Source: an uncultured beta proteobacterium (GTDB taxonomy: Bacteria; Pseudomonadota; Gammaproteobacteria; Burkholderiales; Burkholderiaceae_C). Taken from it: a DNA stretch of 64,000 bases. The notes beneath the pieces were generated by a model. That model did not search any database. It saw nothing but the letters and a program-made list of their open reading frames with translations, and was not told the origin of the DNA. The position numbers and the translations under genes were made by a program. The stretch is from assembly GCA_903886275.1 (NCBI GenBank), contig CAISLN010000083.1, forward strand, positions 62,001 through 126,000, read 5' to 3'. Positions 38,438 to 47,556 of this stretch are shown one piece after another (positions within the stretch are counted from its first letter, which is position 1; each line of letters begins with the position of its first letter).

Positions 38438-38842
38438 ATGGTCGCCATCAGCGCCATCAGCTACGCCACCCCACCGTCACAGGCTTGGCAAGGGCAGGCC
38501 AGGGTGGAGCAGGCGCGCCGTGAAGCCGATCAGGCCGAGACCCGTGCCAGACGGCTGCGCAGCCAAGCCACCCAGGCCGAACAGGATGCGCAAAAAAGCC
38601 AGGCGCGGGTGAGCGCCCTGACGGCACAGGTGGCGCAGACCGACAGCACCTACCGCACCCAGTTGCAGCAGAAAATCACCGGCAGCGCGGCCAAGCAGAC
38701 CCAAGCCGTGCTGGCCCCAGTGGCCACCGTAGCCAGCAACCAGTTCAGCTTTCCCTCCAATCCCCTGAAGGCCGGCAACAACGTCTGGTCGATTATTTTG
38801 CAAGGCAAGAGCAGCGGTCGCATCGTCAATCTCTCGGTTTGA
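38438..38842 (+). CDS. Small hypothetical coiled-coil protein
   Basis: A 134-residue protein with a strong central coiled-coil prediction by eye (about 20-70: EQARREADQAETRARRLRSQ, continuing) and a more ordered C-terminal third ending in WSIILQGKSSGRIVNLSV. The N-terminus (AISAISYATPPSQAW) is not a cleavable signal. No family is recognised. It is co-directional with the preceding 71-residue protein, and GC content and codon use look like the host's. Confidence 0.65.
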   Translation: MVAISAISYATPPSQAWQGQARVEQARREADQAETRARRLRSQATQAEQDAQKSQARVSALTAQVAQTDSTYRTQLQQKITGSAAKQTQAVLAPVATVASNQFSFPSNPLKAGNNVWSIILQGKSSGRIVNLSV

Positions 38843-38967
38843 ACCGCACCCCGGCGGCTTGCGCCGAACTATTAAAATTTTGCATAACCAGAGAATGATC
38901 CGGCCTTAGACAGCGGGCGGGTGCGGGCCTACAGTGCAGGCTTCTTGTGCATTCATCAGGAGCCAGC

Positions 38968-40305
38968 ATGCAATCCGGTAAGCCCTCACACCCCAACAGC
39001 GCCCCAGCGGCCCTGATTTCCAATCCCTACGGACACGCCCTGCCGTCCTATTTGCAGGCCGATCACCTCGGCCCCTGGGGCACCTACTTGCAACAAGTGG
39101 ACCGTGTGATTCCCCACCTGGGCCACCTGGCGCGCTGGGCAGAAACCTTGAAGCGCCCCAAGCGGGCCCTGATTGTGGATGTGCCCATTGAGCTCGACAA
39201 CGGCACCATTGCCCACTTTGAAGGCTACCGCGTGCAGCACAACACCTCGCGCGGCCCCGGCAAGGGCGGTGTGCGTTTTCACCAGGATGTGACGCTGTCG
39301 GAAGTGATGGCCCTGTCGGCCTGGATGTCGGTAAAGAACGCGGCCGTCAACGTGCCCTTTGGCGGCGCCAAGGGTGGGATCAGGGTCGATCCCAAGACCC
39401 TGTCGCGCGGTGAACTCGAACGCATGACGCGGCGCTACACCAGCGAGATCGGCATCATCATCGGACCAACCAAGGACATCCCGGCGCCCGATGTCAACAC
39501 CAACGAGCAGACCATGGCGTGGATGATGGACACCTATTCCATGAACGAGGGCGCCACCGCCACCGGCGTGGTCACCGGCAAACCGGTGGACCTGGGCGGC
39601 TCACTGGGTCGGCGCGAGGCGACGGGGCGCGGCGTCTACACGGTAGGGGTGGAGGCAGCGCGCCATATCGAGCTCGACATCAGCAAGGCGCGGGTGGCGG
39701 TGCAGGGCTTTGGCAATGTGGGCGGCATTTCGGCCAAGCTGTTTGCCCAGGCCGGTGCCCGCATCGTCGCGGTGCAAGACCATGGTGGCAGCATCTACTT
39801 GGAGTCGGGCCTGGATGTGCCGGCCCTGCTGGCCCATGTGGCGCAGCATGGCACGGTGGCCGGCTTTGCCAAGGCCGAGGTGATGGCCGATGACGCCTTC
39901 TGGGGCGTGGACTGCGACATCCTGATTCCGGCCGCACTGGAGCAGCAAATCACGCCCGCCAATGCCGGGCAGATCAAGGCCCGCTTGGTGATCGAGGGCG
40001 CCAACGGCCCGACCACGCCCGAGGCCGATGACATTTTGCAGTCGCGCAACATCCTGGTGCTCCCCGACGTGATTGCCAATGCAGGCGGCGTGACGGTGAG
40101 CTACTTTGAATGGGTGCAGGACTTCTCCAGCTTTTTCTGGAGCGAAGACGAGATCAATGCCCGACTGGTGCGCATCATGAAGGAGGCCTTTACCGGGGTC
40201 TGGCAGGTGGCACAGGACAAGAAGGTGAGCCTGCGCACCGCCACCTTTATCGTCGCTTGCACCCGCATCCTGCGCTCGCGTGAGTTGCGCGGCCTGTACC
40301 CCTGA
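38968..40305 (+). CDS. gdhA: Glutamate dehydrogenase
   Basis: Catalyses reversible oxidative deamination of glutamate. The 445 residues belong to the hexameric Glu/Leu/Phe/Val dehydrogenase family: [13 protein letters not shown], the catalytic-lysine region [14 protein letters not shown], the [13 protein letters not shown] block and the Rossmann [13 protein letters not shown] are present. Coenzyme preference is not certain; the N-terminal [20 protein letters not shown] type is common in NAD-linked betaproteobacterial enzymes. ATG 38968 follows CAGGAG. The gene ends in a strong intrinsic terminator. Confidence 0.94.
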   Translation: MQSGKPSHPNSAPAALISNPYGHALPSYLQADHLGPWGTYLQQVDRVIPHLGHLARWAETLKRPKRALIVDVPIELDNGTIAHFEGYRVQHNTSRGPGKGGVRFHQDVTLSEVMALSAWMSVKNAAVNVPFGGAKGGIRVDPKTLSRGELERMTRRYTSEIGIIIGPTKDIPAPDVNTNEQTMAWMMDTYSMNEGATATGVVTGKPVDLGGSLGRREATGRGVYTVGVEAARHIELDISKARVAVQGFGNVGGISAKLFAQAGARIVAVQDHGGSIYLESGLDVPALLAHVAQHGTVAGFAKAEVMADDAFWGVDCDILIPAALEQQITPANAGQIKARLVIEGANGPTTPEADDILQSRNILVLPDVIANAGGVTVSYFEWVQDFSSFFWSEDEINARLVRIMKEAFTGVWQVAQDKKVSLRTATFIVACTRILRSRELRGLYP

Positions 40306-40315
40306 AGCGACTGCG

Positions 40316-40342
40316 AACCGCTGCCTATTGCAGCGGTTTTTT
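40316..40342 (+). terminator. Intrinsic terminator of gdhA
   Basis: A perfect 9-bp stem (AACCGCTGC / GCAGCGGTT), 5-base loop and a run of six T counting the stem's last two, starting 11 bases after the gdhA stop. The hairpin's right half lies inside the last codons of the convergent DUF1178 gene, whose stop codon falls in the loop. Confidence 0.85.
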
Positions 40343-40777
40343 GAGCGCCTGGGGCAAGAGCAGCGGCAGGATGTCTATGCCCTCGTCCAACAGGGCGCGG
40401 GCTTCGTCCAGGCTGGTCTTGCCCCGGATGCCTCTTTCTTCGGTCTCGCCGTAGTGCATCTTGCGGGCCTCTTCGGCGAAGTCTTCGCCCACATCCTCGG
40501 TGGAGGCGATGACGCGGCGACCCATCTCCAGCCAGGCGGAACCCAGCGCTGCGTTCGCATTGGGCGTGGTGCTCGCTGCTACGGCATGGGACTGCTCGTC
40601 ATGGCGGCCCGTGCTTAGGTTGAGGCGCGGCGCGCTGAGTTTCTTGTGTACCTCCGGGTCGCCGCAGAGCGGGCATTGCACCAGGGCGCGCGCGCATTGC
40701 GACACGAAGTCTTCTTCCGAGGCAAACCAGCCCTCAAAGGCATGGCCCTGCGTGCATTGAAGATCGAGTACTTTCAT
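40325..40777 (-). CDS. DUF1178 protein
   Basis: A 150-residue protein of the DUF1178 family, typical of alpha- and betaproteobacteria. It starts MKVLDLQCTQGHAFEGWFAS and carries CPLCGD, so that with the first Cys and nearby His there is a probable small zinc-ribbon at the N-terminus (residues 8-40). The C-terminal half is acidic (ESTEDVGEDFAEEARKMH-type helix). Function unknown. The ATG at 40777 is 10 bases after the Nudix gene, so the two are co-transcribed. Confidence 0.88.
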   Translation of the reverse strand: MKVLDLQCTQGHAFEGWFASEEDFVSQCARALVQCPLCGDPEVHKKLSAPRLNLSTGRHDEQSHAVAASTTPNANAALGSAWLEMGRRVIASTEDVGEDFAEEARKMHYGETEERGIRGKTSLDEARALLDEGIDILPLLLPQALKKPLQ

Positions 40778-40787
40778 GGCCGCATTG

Positions 40788-41405
40788 TCACACTTGCGCC
40801 AGACTTTCTGCCGACTGCCATTGCAGATCCCAATTGCCAGCCAGCCAGTTTTGCAGCCACAGGGCGCCGGCCAGGGTCTTGGCATCGGTCACCTGGCCCT
40901 GCAGACACCACTGCAGCAGCTCTGCGGGCGTTGCGGTAAACACCTCCAGAAACTCGCCGGCATCGAGCTTCTGGGCACCGGCGCTCAGGCCCCGGGCAAA
41001 CCAGACATCGATGAACTCAGTGGAATAGGCAATGACCGGGTGCATCTTGCCGGCCCTGGCCCATTCGCCGGCGCTGTAGCCGGTTTCTTCCAGCAGTTCG
41101 CGGCGGGCGCAGCTGAAGACGGATTCGCCGGCGTCGAGCTTGCCAGCCGGGAACTCCACCATCACCTCGCCTATGGGGTAGCGAAATTGGCGCTCCAGCA
41201 CCACGCGCCAGGCACCCTGCGCGTCCTGCAGCAGCGGGATCACCATCACAGCGCCGGGATGCACCACATATTCACGCGTGGCCTGTCCCCCATCGGGCAG
41301 CGTCACATGGTCCACAAAGGCGTGCAGAAATTTTCCCTTGAAGACCTCGCGGGAACTGGCCTTGGTTTCGATCAGGTGTGCGAACGCGCCGGGGCTTAAG
41401 GACAT
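40788..41405 (-). CDS. Nudix hydrolase, ADP-ribose pyrophosphatase-like
   Basis: A 205-residue Nudix protein. The Nudix box reads GKLDAGESVFSCARRELLEETGY (about 100-122), satisfying the Gx5Ex7REUxEExGU pattern with all metal ligands. The preceding REYVVHPGAVMVIPLL and RQFRYPIGEVMVEFPAG are typical of the NudF/ADP-ribose group. GGAAG lies upstream of the ATG. It starts just beyond the nuo operon terminator, on the same strand. Confidence 0.9.
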   Translation of the reverse strand: MSLSPGAFAHLIETKASSREVFKGKFLHAFVDHVTLPDGGQATREYVVHPGAVMVIPLLQDAQGAWRVVLERQFRYPIGEVMVEFPAGKLDAGESVFSCARRELLEETGYSAGEWARAGKMHPVIAYSTEFIDVWFARGLSAGAQKLDAGEFLEVFTATPAELLQWCLQGQVTDAKTLAGALWLQNWLAGNWDLQWQSAESLAQV

Positions 41406-41420
41406 ATTTCTGCTTCCAAT

Positions 41421-41446
41421 AAAAAACGGGCTGCATGGCAGCCCGT
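41421..41446 (-). terminator. Intrinsic terminator at the end of the nuo operon
   Basis: On the minus strand an 8-bp perfect stem (CGGGCTGC / GCAGCCCG), extended by one more pair, with a 3-base loop is followed by six T. It lies 24 bases after the nuoN stop and 16 bases before the Nudix start codon. Confidence 0.88.
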
Positions 41447-41469
41447 GAAGTGGGGGGGGTAGCAGGGCT

Positions 41470-42957
41470 TCAGCTGCCCAGCATTTGGCGCACGGACTGG
41501 GCGCACAGGGCCATCATGCCGCCGGGCATCAAGCCAAGTGCAATGATCGCCAGTCCATTGAGGCACAGCACCACGCGCACATCGGCACCGGCCACGACAT
41601 GGGTCGCGGTAATCGGGTCGTCAAAATACATCACCTTGATGACGCGCAGGTAGTAGAAGGCGCCTATCAGCGACATCATGACGGCAAACACGGACAGGTA
41701 GAGATAGACCGGCTGACCGGAGGCCAGCAGGGCCTGCAACACCGACAGCTTGGCGTAGAAGCCGGCCAGCGGCGGAATACCGGCCAGCGAGAACATGCTC
41801 ACAGCCATGATGCCGGCGTACAGCGGGCTGCGCTGGTTGAGTCCGGCCAGGTCGGAAATTTCTTCGCTCTCAAAGCCTTCGCGTGACAGCAGCAGCAACA
41901 CGCCAAAGCTGGCCAAGGTGGTGAGCACATAGGTGATCACGTAGAACATCGATGAGCTGTAAGCGTTGGCACCCGGCAGCGTGTTTCCATTGACCACACC
42001 AGCGATCAAGCCCAAGAGCACAAAGCCCATTTGCGAAATGGTGGAGTAAGCCAGCATGCGCTTCATATTGGTCTGCATGATGGCGGCCAGGTTGCCCACC
42101 AACAGGGAAGCGATAGACAGCACCATCAGCATCTGCTGCCAGTCAACGGCCAGAGGCAGCATGCCCTCCACCAGCAGACGCATGGTCATGCCAAAGGCCG
42201 CCAGCTTGGGGGCGCCGCCAATCAACAGGGTCACCGCTGTGGGTGCGCCCTGGTAGACGTCGGGGATCCACATATGGAAGGGCACCACGCCGAGCTTGAA
42301 GGCCAGACCCGACACGATGAAGACCAGGCCAAAGACCAGCATTTGGTGGCGCACATGGCCCGAGGCAATCGCGTTGAAGACTGCGGTGATGTCCAGGGAA
42401 CCGGTGGCGCCATACAGCATGGACATGCCGTAGAGCAGAAAGCCCGAGGCCATGGCACCGAGCACAAAGTACTTGATGGCGGCCTCTGTGGCAATCACAT
42501 GGTCGCGGCGCAGGGCCACCAACGCGTAGCTTGCCAGGGTCAGCAACTCCAGGCCCATGTAGATCACCAAAAAGTTGTTGCCCGAGATCATCACAAACAT
42601 GCCCAGCAGCGCAAAAAGGCTCAGCGTAAAGAACTCACCGCCGCGCAGCATGTCGCGCTGACCGGCGTAGGGGCGGCCATAGACCAGGGTCACCATGACG
42701 GCGATGGCGGCAAAGCATTTGAGCCAGCTACCCATGGAGTCGCTGACCACCATATGGCCAAAGCCGTAGTAGGTGGCGCCGCCTGTGGCGTACAGGGCTT
42801 CGAGCAGGGCCACCACGGCCAGGGTCAGCAGGGTCAGACCATAGGTCGCGCCGCGCAGTGGGGTCTTGACGCCCAGATCCGCAATGGCGATCAGGCAGGC
42901 CATCACGAACAGGATCAACTCGGGGTAAGCCGTGATCAAACTGATTTGGTCAATCAT
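41470..42957 (-). CDS. nuoN: NADH-quinone oxidoreductase subunit N
   Basis: Antiporter-like proton-pumping membrane subunit of complex I, 495 residues, about 14 transmembrane helices. The Mrp-antiporter core (helices 5-8) includes LGAMASGFLLYGMSMLYGATGS and GLAFKLGVVPFHMWIPDVYQGAPT with the conserved Lys for the proton path. Last gene of the fourteen-gene operon, followed by an intrinsic terminator. Confidence 0.97.
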   Translation of the reverse strand: MIDQISLITAYPELILFVMACLIAIADLGVKTPLRGATYGLTLLTLAVVALLEALYATGGATYYGFGHMVVSDSMGSWLKCFAAIAVMVTLVYGRPYAGQRDMLRGGEFFTLSLFALLGMFVMISGNNFLVIYMGLELLTLASYALVALRRDHVIATEAAIKYFVLGAMASGFLLYGMSMLYGATGSLDITAVFNAIASGHVRHQMLVFGLVFIVSGLAFKLGVVPFHMWIPDVYQGAPTAVTLLIGGAPKLAAFGMTMRLLVEGMLPLAVDWQQMLMVLSIASLLVGNLAAIMQTNMKRMLAYSTISQMGFVLLGLIAGVVNGNTLPGANAYSSSMFYVITYVLTTLASFGVLLLLSREGFESEEISDLAGLNQRSPLYAGIMAVSMFSLAGIPPLAGFYAKLSVLQALLASGQPVYLYLSVFAVMMSLIGAFYYLRVIKVMYFDDPITATHVVAGADVRVVLCLNGLAIIALGLMPGGMMALCAQSVRQMLGS

Positions 42958-42986
42958 CTTTTATCTCTCAATTCGGTGTGATCAGT

Positions 42987-44465
42987 TCAACTTGGCAACT
43001 TGGACACGGCAACTTGCTTGAGCAGTTGCGTGACCGACGCGTCCATCACATCGGTGAAGGGCTTGGGATAGATACCCATGTAGAGAACGGCCACGGCCAG
43101 CAGGCCCAGCATCAGGAACTCGCGGGCATTGATGTCTTTCAATTCCTTGACATGGTGGTTGCCCACAGGCCCTAGGTAGACGCGTTTGAACATCCACAGG
43201 GTGTAGGCAGCGCCGAAGATCAGGGCACTAGCGGCAGCAGCGCCGACCCAGAAGTTGTACTTGACCGCGCCCAGAATCACCATCCACTCGCCGACAAAAC
43301 CGGCAGTGCCCGGCAGGCCGCAATTGGCCATCGAGAACAGCAGTGCGTAGGCGGCAAACTTGGGCATGGTGTTGACCACGCCGCCGTAGGCAGAGATTTC
43401 GCGGGAATGCACCCGGTCGTAGAGCACACCGATGGACAAGAACATGGCGGCGGAGACAAAGCCGTGGGCAATCATCTGCACAATGCCGCCGGACACGCCG
43501 AGGTCAGAGAAGATGAAGAAGCCCAGGGTGACAAAGCCCATGTGCGCCACCGAAGAGTAGGCCACCAGCTTTTTCATGTCCTGCTGCACCATGGCCACCA
43601 GTCCGACATAGACCACCGCCACCAAGGACAGGCCAATCATCAACCCGGACCATTCGTGTGCAGCGTCCGGTGCGATGGGCAGCGAGAAGCGCAGGAAACC
43701 ATAGGCACCGAGCTTCAGCATGATCGCAGCCAGCACGGCAGAACCGCCGGTGGGCGCTTCCACGTGCACATCGGGCAGCCAGGTGTGCACCGGCCACATA
43801 GGAACCTTCACCGCAAAGGCGGCCAGGAAGGCAAAGAAGATAAAGGTTTGCGCCGTGCGGCTCAGGGGCAGCGCGTACCAGGCCACCAGATCGAAGCTGC
43901 CACCGGACTGGGTGTACAGGTAAATCAGGGCGATCAGGAGCAGCAGCGAACCCATCAAGGTATAGAGGAAAAACTTGAAGGCGGCGTAAATCTTGTTCGG
44001 CCCGCCCCAGATACCAATGATCAGGTACATGGGAATCAGCGTGGCCTCGAAGAAGACATAGAACAGCATGCCGTCGAGCGCACAGAACACGCCAATCATC
44101 AGGCCGCTCAGGATCAGGAAGGCACCCATGTACTGGTTGACGCGGCTGGTGATGGACTCCCAGCTGGCGATGACCACGACCACATTGATAAAGGCGGTCA
44201 GCAACACAAACCAGAACGAGATGCCGTCCAGGCCCAGGTGGTAGTTGACATTGAAACGCTCAATCCAGGGGGCATTCTCAACAAACTGCATGGCAGCCGA
44301 ATGGTTGTCAAACTGCCCGTACAGAGGCAGCGTGACGAGCAGGCTGACCAGGGCGCCGATGAGGGCGACCCAGCGCACGGTTTTTGCCTGGTCGTCGCGA
44401 CCCAGGGCCAGAAGTACTATTCCGAACGCAATTGGCGTCCAGATCGCAAGGCTCAACAATCCCAT
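42987..44465 (-). CDS. nuoM: NADH-quinone oxidoreductase subunit M
   Basis: Antiporter-like membrane subunit, 492 residues. Visible are the glutamate-bearing helix (ALDGMLFYVFFEATLIPMYL), the proton-channel block AFAVKVPMWPVHTWLPDVHVEAPT and the discontinuous-helix region MIAHGFVSAAMFLSIGVLYDR. It sits between nuoL and nuoN with gaps of 13 and 29 bases. Confidence 0.97.
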   Translation of the reverse strand: MGLLSLAIWTPIAFGIVLLALGRDDQAKTVRWVALIGALVSLLVTLPLYGQFDNHSAAMQFVENAPWIERFNVNYHLGLDGISFWFVLLTAFINVVVVIASWESITSRVNQYMGAFLILSGLMIGVFCALDGMLFYVFFEATLIPMYLIIGIWGGPNKIYAAFKFFLYTLMGSLLLLIALIYLYTQSGGSFDLVAWYALPLSRTAQTFIFFAFLAAFAVKVPMWPVHTWLPDVHVEAPTGGSAVLAAIMLKLGAYGFLRFSLPIAPDAAHEWSGLMIGLSLVAVVYVGLVAMVQQDMKKLVAYSSVAHMGFVTLGFFIFSDLGVSGGIVQMIAHGFVSAAMFLSIGVLYDRVHSREISAYGGVVNTMPKFAAYALLFSMANCGLPGTAGFVGEWMVILGAVKYNFWVGAAAASALIFGAAYTLWMFKRVYLGPVGNHHVKELKDINAREFLMLGLLAVAVLYMGIYPKPFTDVMDASVTQLLKQVAVSKLPS

Positions 44466-44478
44466 TTTTTTCTATCTC

Positions 44479-46497
44479 CTACTTGAGCCAAACGAAGTAC
44501 GTCATCATGACGAACACGCCCAGAATCATGACCAAGGCATAGTGGTACAGATAGCCGGTCTGCAGCTTGCGCACGCCGCCCGACACCCATCCCACCAATT
44601 TCCAGGAACCGTTCACCAAGGCGCCGTCGATCAGCATCTGGTCGCCGCGCTTCCACAAGACATTTCCCAGTGCACGCGCACCACGGGCCAGCACGTTCTC
44701 GTTGAACCAGTCCAGGTAGTACTTGTTTTCCAGCAGCGTGTAGAGAGGCAAGGCGGCCTTCTTGATCGCTGTCGGCAAGGCCGGGTTGACCATGTACATG
44801 TAATAGGACAGAGCCACGCCAGAGATTGCCAACCACAGGGGGGCACTGGTCAGGGAGTGAATGGCCATCTGCACCGGGCCGTGGAAGGCATGGGCCAGCT
44901 CTTCCATGGCAGGGTGCTTCACGGCGTCGATCACGATCGCGCCCTTGAAGAACTCACCAAACAGCATGGGCTCTATGGTCAGGAAGCCAATGATCACCGA
45001 GGGAATCGCCAACAGCACCAGCGGCACCCACACCACCCAAGGGGATTCGTGCGGCTTGTTGTCATGGCCGTGGTGGCCATGGTCATCATGTCCATGGTGG
45101 GCATCCGGATTCTGATCGAACCGCTCCTTGCCATGGAACACCAGGAAGTACATGCGAAAGGAATAGAAGGCGGTGACAAACACACCGGCCAGCACGGCGA
45201 AGTGGGCAAACCCGGCGCCCGGCAGATGGCTCTCAGCCACTGCTTCGATGATGCTGTCTTTGGAGTAGAAACCGGCGAAGAACGGCGTGCCGATCAGGGC
45301 CAGCGAACCCAATAGCGAGGTCATCCAGGTAATGGGCATGTACTTGCGCAGGCCACCCATCCAGCGGATGTCTTGGTTGTGGTGGCAGCCCATGATGACG
45401 GAGCCAGCTCCCAGGAACAACAGGGCCTTGAAGAAGGCATGCGTCATCAGGTGGAACACGGCCACCGAGTAGGCGGAGGCGCCCAGGGCCACGGTCATAT
45501 AACCCAGTTGCGACAGGGTGGAATAGGCCACCACGCGCTTAATGTCGTTCTGGATGATGCCCAGAAAGCCCATGAACAGCGCGGTGATGGCACCTATGAC
45601 CAGCACGAAGTTCAGCGCCGTCTCGCTCAGCTCAAACAGCGGCGACATGCGCGCCACCATAAAGATACCGGCCGTCACCATGGTGGCAGCGTGGATCAGT
45701 GCGGAGATGGGGGTTGGGCCTTCCATCGAGTCGGGCAACCAGACATGCAGCGGGAACTGGGCCGATTTGCCCATGGCACCGATAAACAGGCAGATGCAGA
45801 TCACGGTGACCAGCATCCAGTCGGTGCCAGGAAACAGCAGCGCCGACAGTTCAACTTTTTTGCCAAACACTTCTGCGTAGTTCAGCGTGCCGGCAAAGGC
45901 CACGATCAGACCGATGCCCAGGATGAAGCCGAAGTCACCGACACGGTTGACCAAGAAGGCCTTCATGTTGGCGAAAATAGCGGTGGGCTTGTTGTACCAA
46001 AAGCCGATCAGCAAATAGGACACCAGGCCCACAGCTTCCCAACCGAAGAAGAGCTGCAGCAAGTTGTTGCTCATCACCAGCATCAGCATGGAGAAGGTGA
46101 ACAAGGATATGTAGGCGAAGAAGCGGTTGTAGCCCTCGTCCTCATGCATATAGCCCACCGTGTAGAGGTGGACCATCAAGGAGACAAAGGTCACCACGCA
46201 CATCATCATGGCGGTCAGGCCATCGACCAAAAAGCCCACTTCCATCTTCAGGCCACCCACCGACATCCAGGTGTAGAGGGTTTCGTTGAAGCGGGCGCCG
46301 TCTTGCACCACGCTCAAGAGCGTCAGGACCGACAGCACAAAGGCCACCAGCACGCCCAAAATAGTGAGCGTGTGGCTGCCCACGCGTCCGATGCGGTTGC
46401 CACCGAATTGGGTGCCCAGCACACCGGCCAGCACAGAGCCGACAAGCGGCGCGAGAGGAACCCAGATGAGGGTTGAAGCGGAAAGGGTTTGAGACAT
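44479..46497 (-). CDS. nuoL: NADH-quinone oxidoreductase subunit L
   Basis: The most distal antiporter-like subunit, 672 residues, with 14 core helices and the long C-terminal lateral helix that spans to nuoN. Core motifs include GWEAVGLVSYLLIGFW, MGKSAQFPLHVWLPDSMEGPT and LMTHAFFKALLFLGAGSVI. The His-rich loop around residue 475 (HHGHDDHGHHGHDN) is an eye-catching insertion of the kind often seen in betaproteobacterial NuoL. The ATG at 46497 starts MSQTLSAST; the upstream open frame is an intergenic repeat. Confidence 0.96.
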   Translation of the reverse strand: MSQTLSASTLIWVPLAPLVGSVLAGVLGTQFGGNRIGRVGSHTLTILGVLVAFVLSVLTLLSVVQDGARFNETLYTWMSVGGLKMEVGFLVDGLTAMMMCVVTFVSLMVHLYTVGYMHEDEGYNRFFAYISLFTFSMLMLVMSNNLLQLFFGWEAVGLVSYLLIGFWYNKPTAIFANMKAFLVNRVGDFGFILGIGLIVAFAGTLNYAEVFGKKVELSALLFPGTDWMLVTVICICLFIGAMGKSAQFPLHVWLPDSMEGPTPISALIHAATMVTAGIFMVARMSPLFELSETALNFVLVIGAITALFMGFLGIIQNDIKRVVAYSTLSQLGYMTVALGASAYSVAVFHLMTHAFFKALLFLGAGSVIMGCHHNQDIRWMGGLRKYMPITWMTSLLGSLALIGTPFFAGFYSKDSIIEAVAESHLPGAGFAHFAVLAGVFVTAFYSFRMYFLVFHGKERFDQNPDAHHGHDDHGHHGHDNKPHESPWVVWVPLVLLAIPSVIIGFLTIEPMLFGEFFKGAIVIDAVKHPAMEELAHAFHGPVQMAIHSLTSAPLWLAISGVALSYYMYMVNPALPTAIKKAALPLYTLLENKYYLDWFNENVLARGARALGNVLWKRGDQMLIDGALVNGSWKLVGWVSGGVRKLQTGYLYHYALVMILGVFVMMTYFVWLK

Positions 46498-46588
46498 ATT
46501 TAGACCGCCCGTAGGGCCGCCCCAAGGGCGGGATGCGCCCCCTCGGGGGGCAGCGAATACACGAAGTGAGAAGCGTGGGGGCTCATTT
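46498..46588. repeat. Comamonadaceae-like GC-rich intergenic repeat between nuoK and nuoL
   Basis: 91 non-coding bases containing two compact hairpins (CCGCCC-CAA-less loop-GGGCGG at 46517-46531; GCCCCC / GGGGGC at 46537-46551), then GCAGCGAATACACGAAGTGA and a GTGGGGGC end. Sequences of this design (CCCCCTCGGGGGGCAGCGA...GTGGGGG) are, from memory, interspersed in Comamonadaceae genomes. It is transcribed within the nuo operon and could stabilise or process the mRNA. Confidence 0.55.
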
Positions 46589-46897
46589 CTATCCCTTGAG
46601 CGAGTTGAGTTCGTCGACGTTGATGCTGGACTTGTTGCGAAACAGCAGGACCAGAATCGCCAGACCGATGGCGGATTCCGCAGCGGCAACCGTCAGAATA
46701 AAGAACACAAAAATCTGACCGTGCATGTCATGCAGGTAATAGGAGAAGGCAACAAAGTTGGTGTTCACCGCCAGCAACATCAGCTCCAGGGCCATCAGCA
46801 ACACAATCAGGTTGCGACGGTTCAGGAAAATGCCAACGATGGACATGGCGAACAAAATGGCGCCCAACGCCAGAAAGTGACCGAGTGTGAGTGTCAT
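46589..46897 (-). CDS. nuoK: NADH-quinone oxidoreductase subunit K
   Basis: Small three-helix membrane subunit, 102 residues. Two conserved membrane glutamates are visible, in [13 protein letters not shown] and in [14 protein letters not shown]. The start overlaps the nuoJ stop (ATGA). Confidence 0.97.
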   Translation of the reverse strand: MTLTLGHFLALGAILFAMSIVGIFLNRRNLIVLLMALELMLLAVNTNFVAFSYYLHDMHGQIFVFFILTVAAAESAIGLAILVLLFRNKSSINVDELNSLKG

Positions 46898-47532
46898 GCT
46901 TTTGCCTCTGGTGCAGCTTCAGGTGCTGGCTCTGCGGCCGGCTTGGTGGCCTCCATCTTAAGAACCACCATGCGATCTTTGGCCTTGGCCCGCACTTGCA
47001 CACCGGCGCTGACGTGCTTGCTGTCCTTGCGGGCGCGCAGCGTCAGGGCGATGGCGGCGATCATGGCCACCAGCAAAATGGCCGCAGCCACTTCCAGCGG
47101 ATAAACGTATTGGGTGAACAGCACCTTGCCCAACTCTTTGGTGTTGGAAACCGCAGGCTCGGACACCAGCGGCGCGGTACCCTCGGGGGTGTGAAATCCC
47201 ATGGTGACACCGGCCATCTCCAGCGCAATCACCACACCGACGACGGCGGCAAACGGGAAATGCTTCCAGAAGCCGTGGCGCAGGCTTTCGACGTTCACGT
47301 CCATCATCATGACGACAAACAGGAACAACACCATCACCGCGCCCACATAGACCAGCACCAAGACGATGGAGAGAAACTCCGCCTTGAGCAGCATCCAGAT
47401 CATGGCCGCCTGGAAAAAGGTCAGCACCAAGAACAACACGGCTTGAACCGGGTTGCGGGCGGTGATGACCCGGAAGGCTGCAAACAGCAGCACCGTGGAA
47501 AACACGTAAAAAAGACCGGTCGTGACATTCAT
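46894..47532 (-). CDS. nuoJ: NADH-quinone oxidoreductase subunit J
   Basis: Five-helix membrane subunit, 212 residues, with the conserved [20 protein letters not shown] and [19 protein letters not shown] (the pi-bulge helix 3). The C-terminal tail is Ala/Glu/Pro-rich and soluble (about 175-212), longer than in E. coli. It overlaps nuoK by 4 bases. Confidence 0.96.
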   Translation of the reverse strand: MNVTTGLFYVFSTVLLFAAFRVITARNPVQAVLFLVLTFFQAAMIWMLLKAEFLSIVLVLVYVGAVMVLFLFVVMMMDVNVESLRHGFWKHFPFAAVVGVVIALEMAGVTMGFHTPEGTAPLVSEPAVSNTKELGKVLFTQYVYPLEVAAAILLVAMIAAIALTLRARKDSKHVSAGVQVRAKAKDRMVVLKMEATKPAAEPAPEAAPEAKA

Positions 47533-47556
47533 ATTTACATTCTTTCTGCCAGGGTC

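Noticed and set aside
41435..41653. 72-residue ORF on the plus strand over the nuo terminator
   Set aside because: It is antisense to nuoN, and its start lies in the terminator hairpin; no sign of coding selection.
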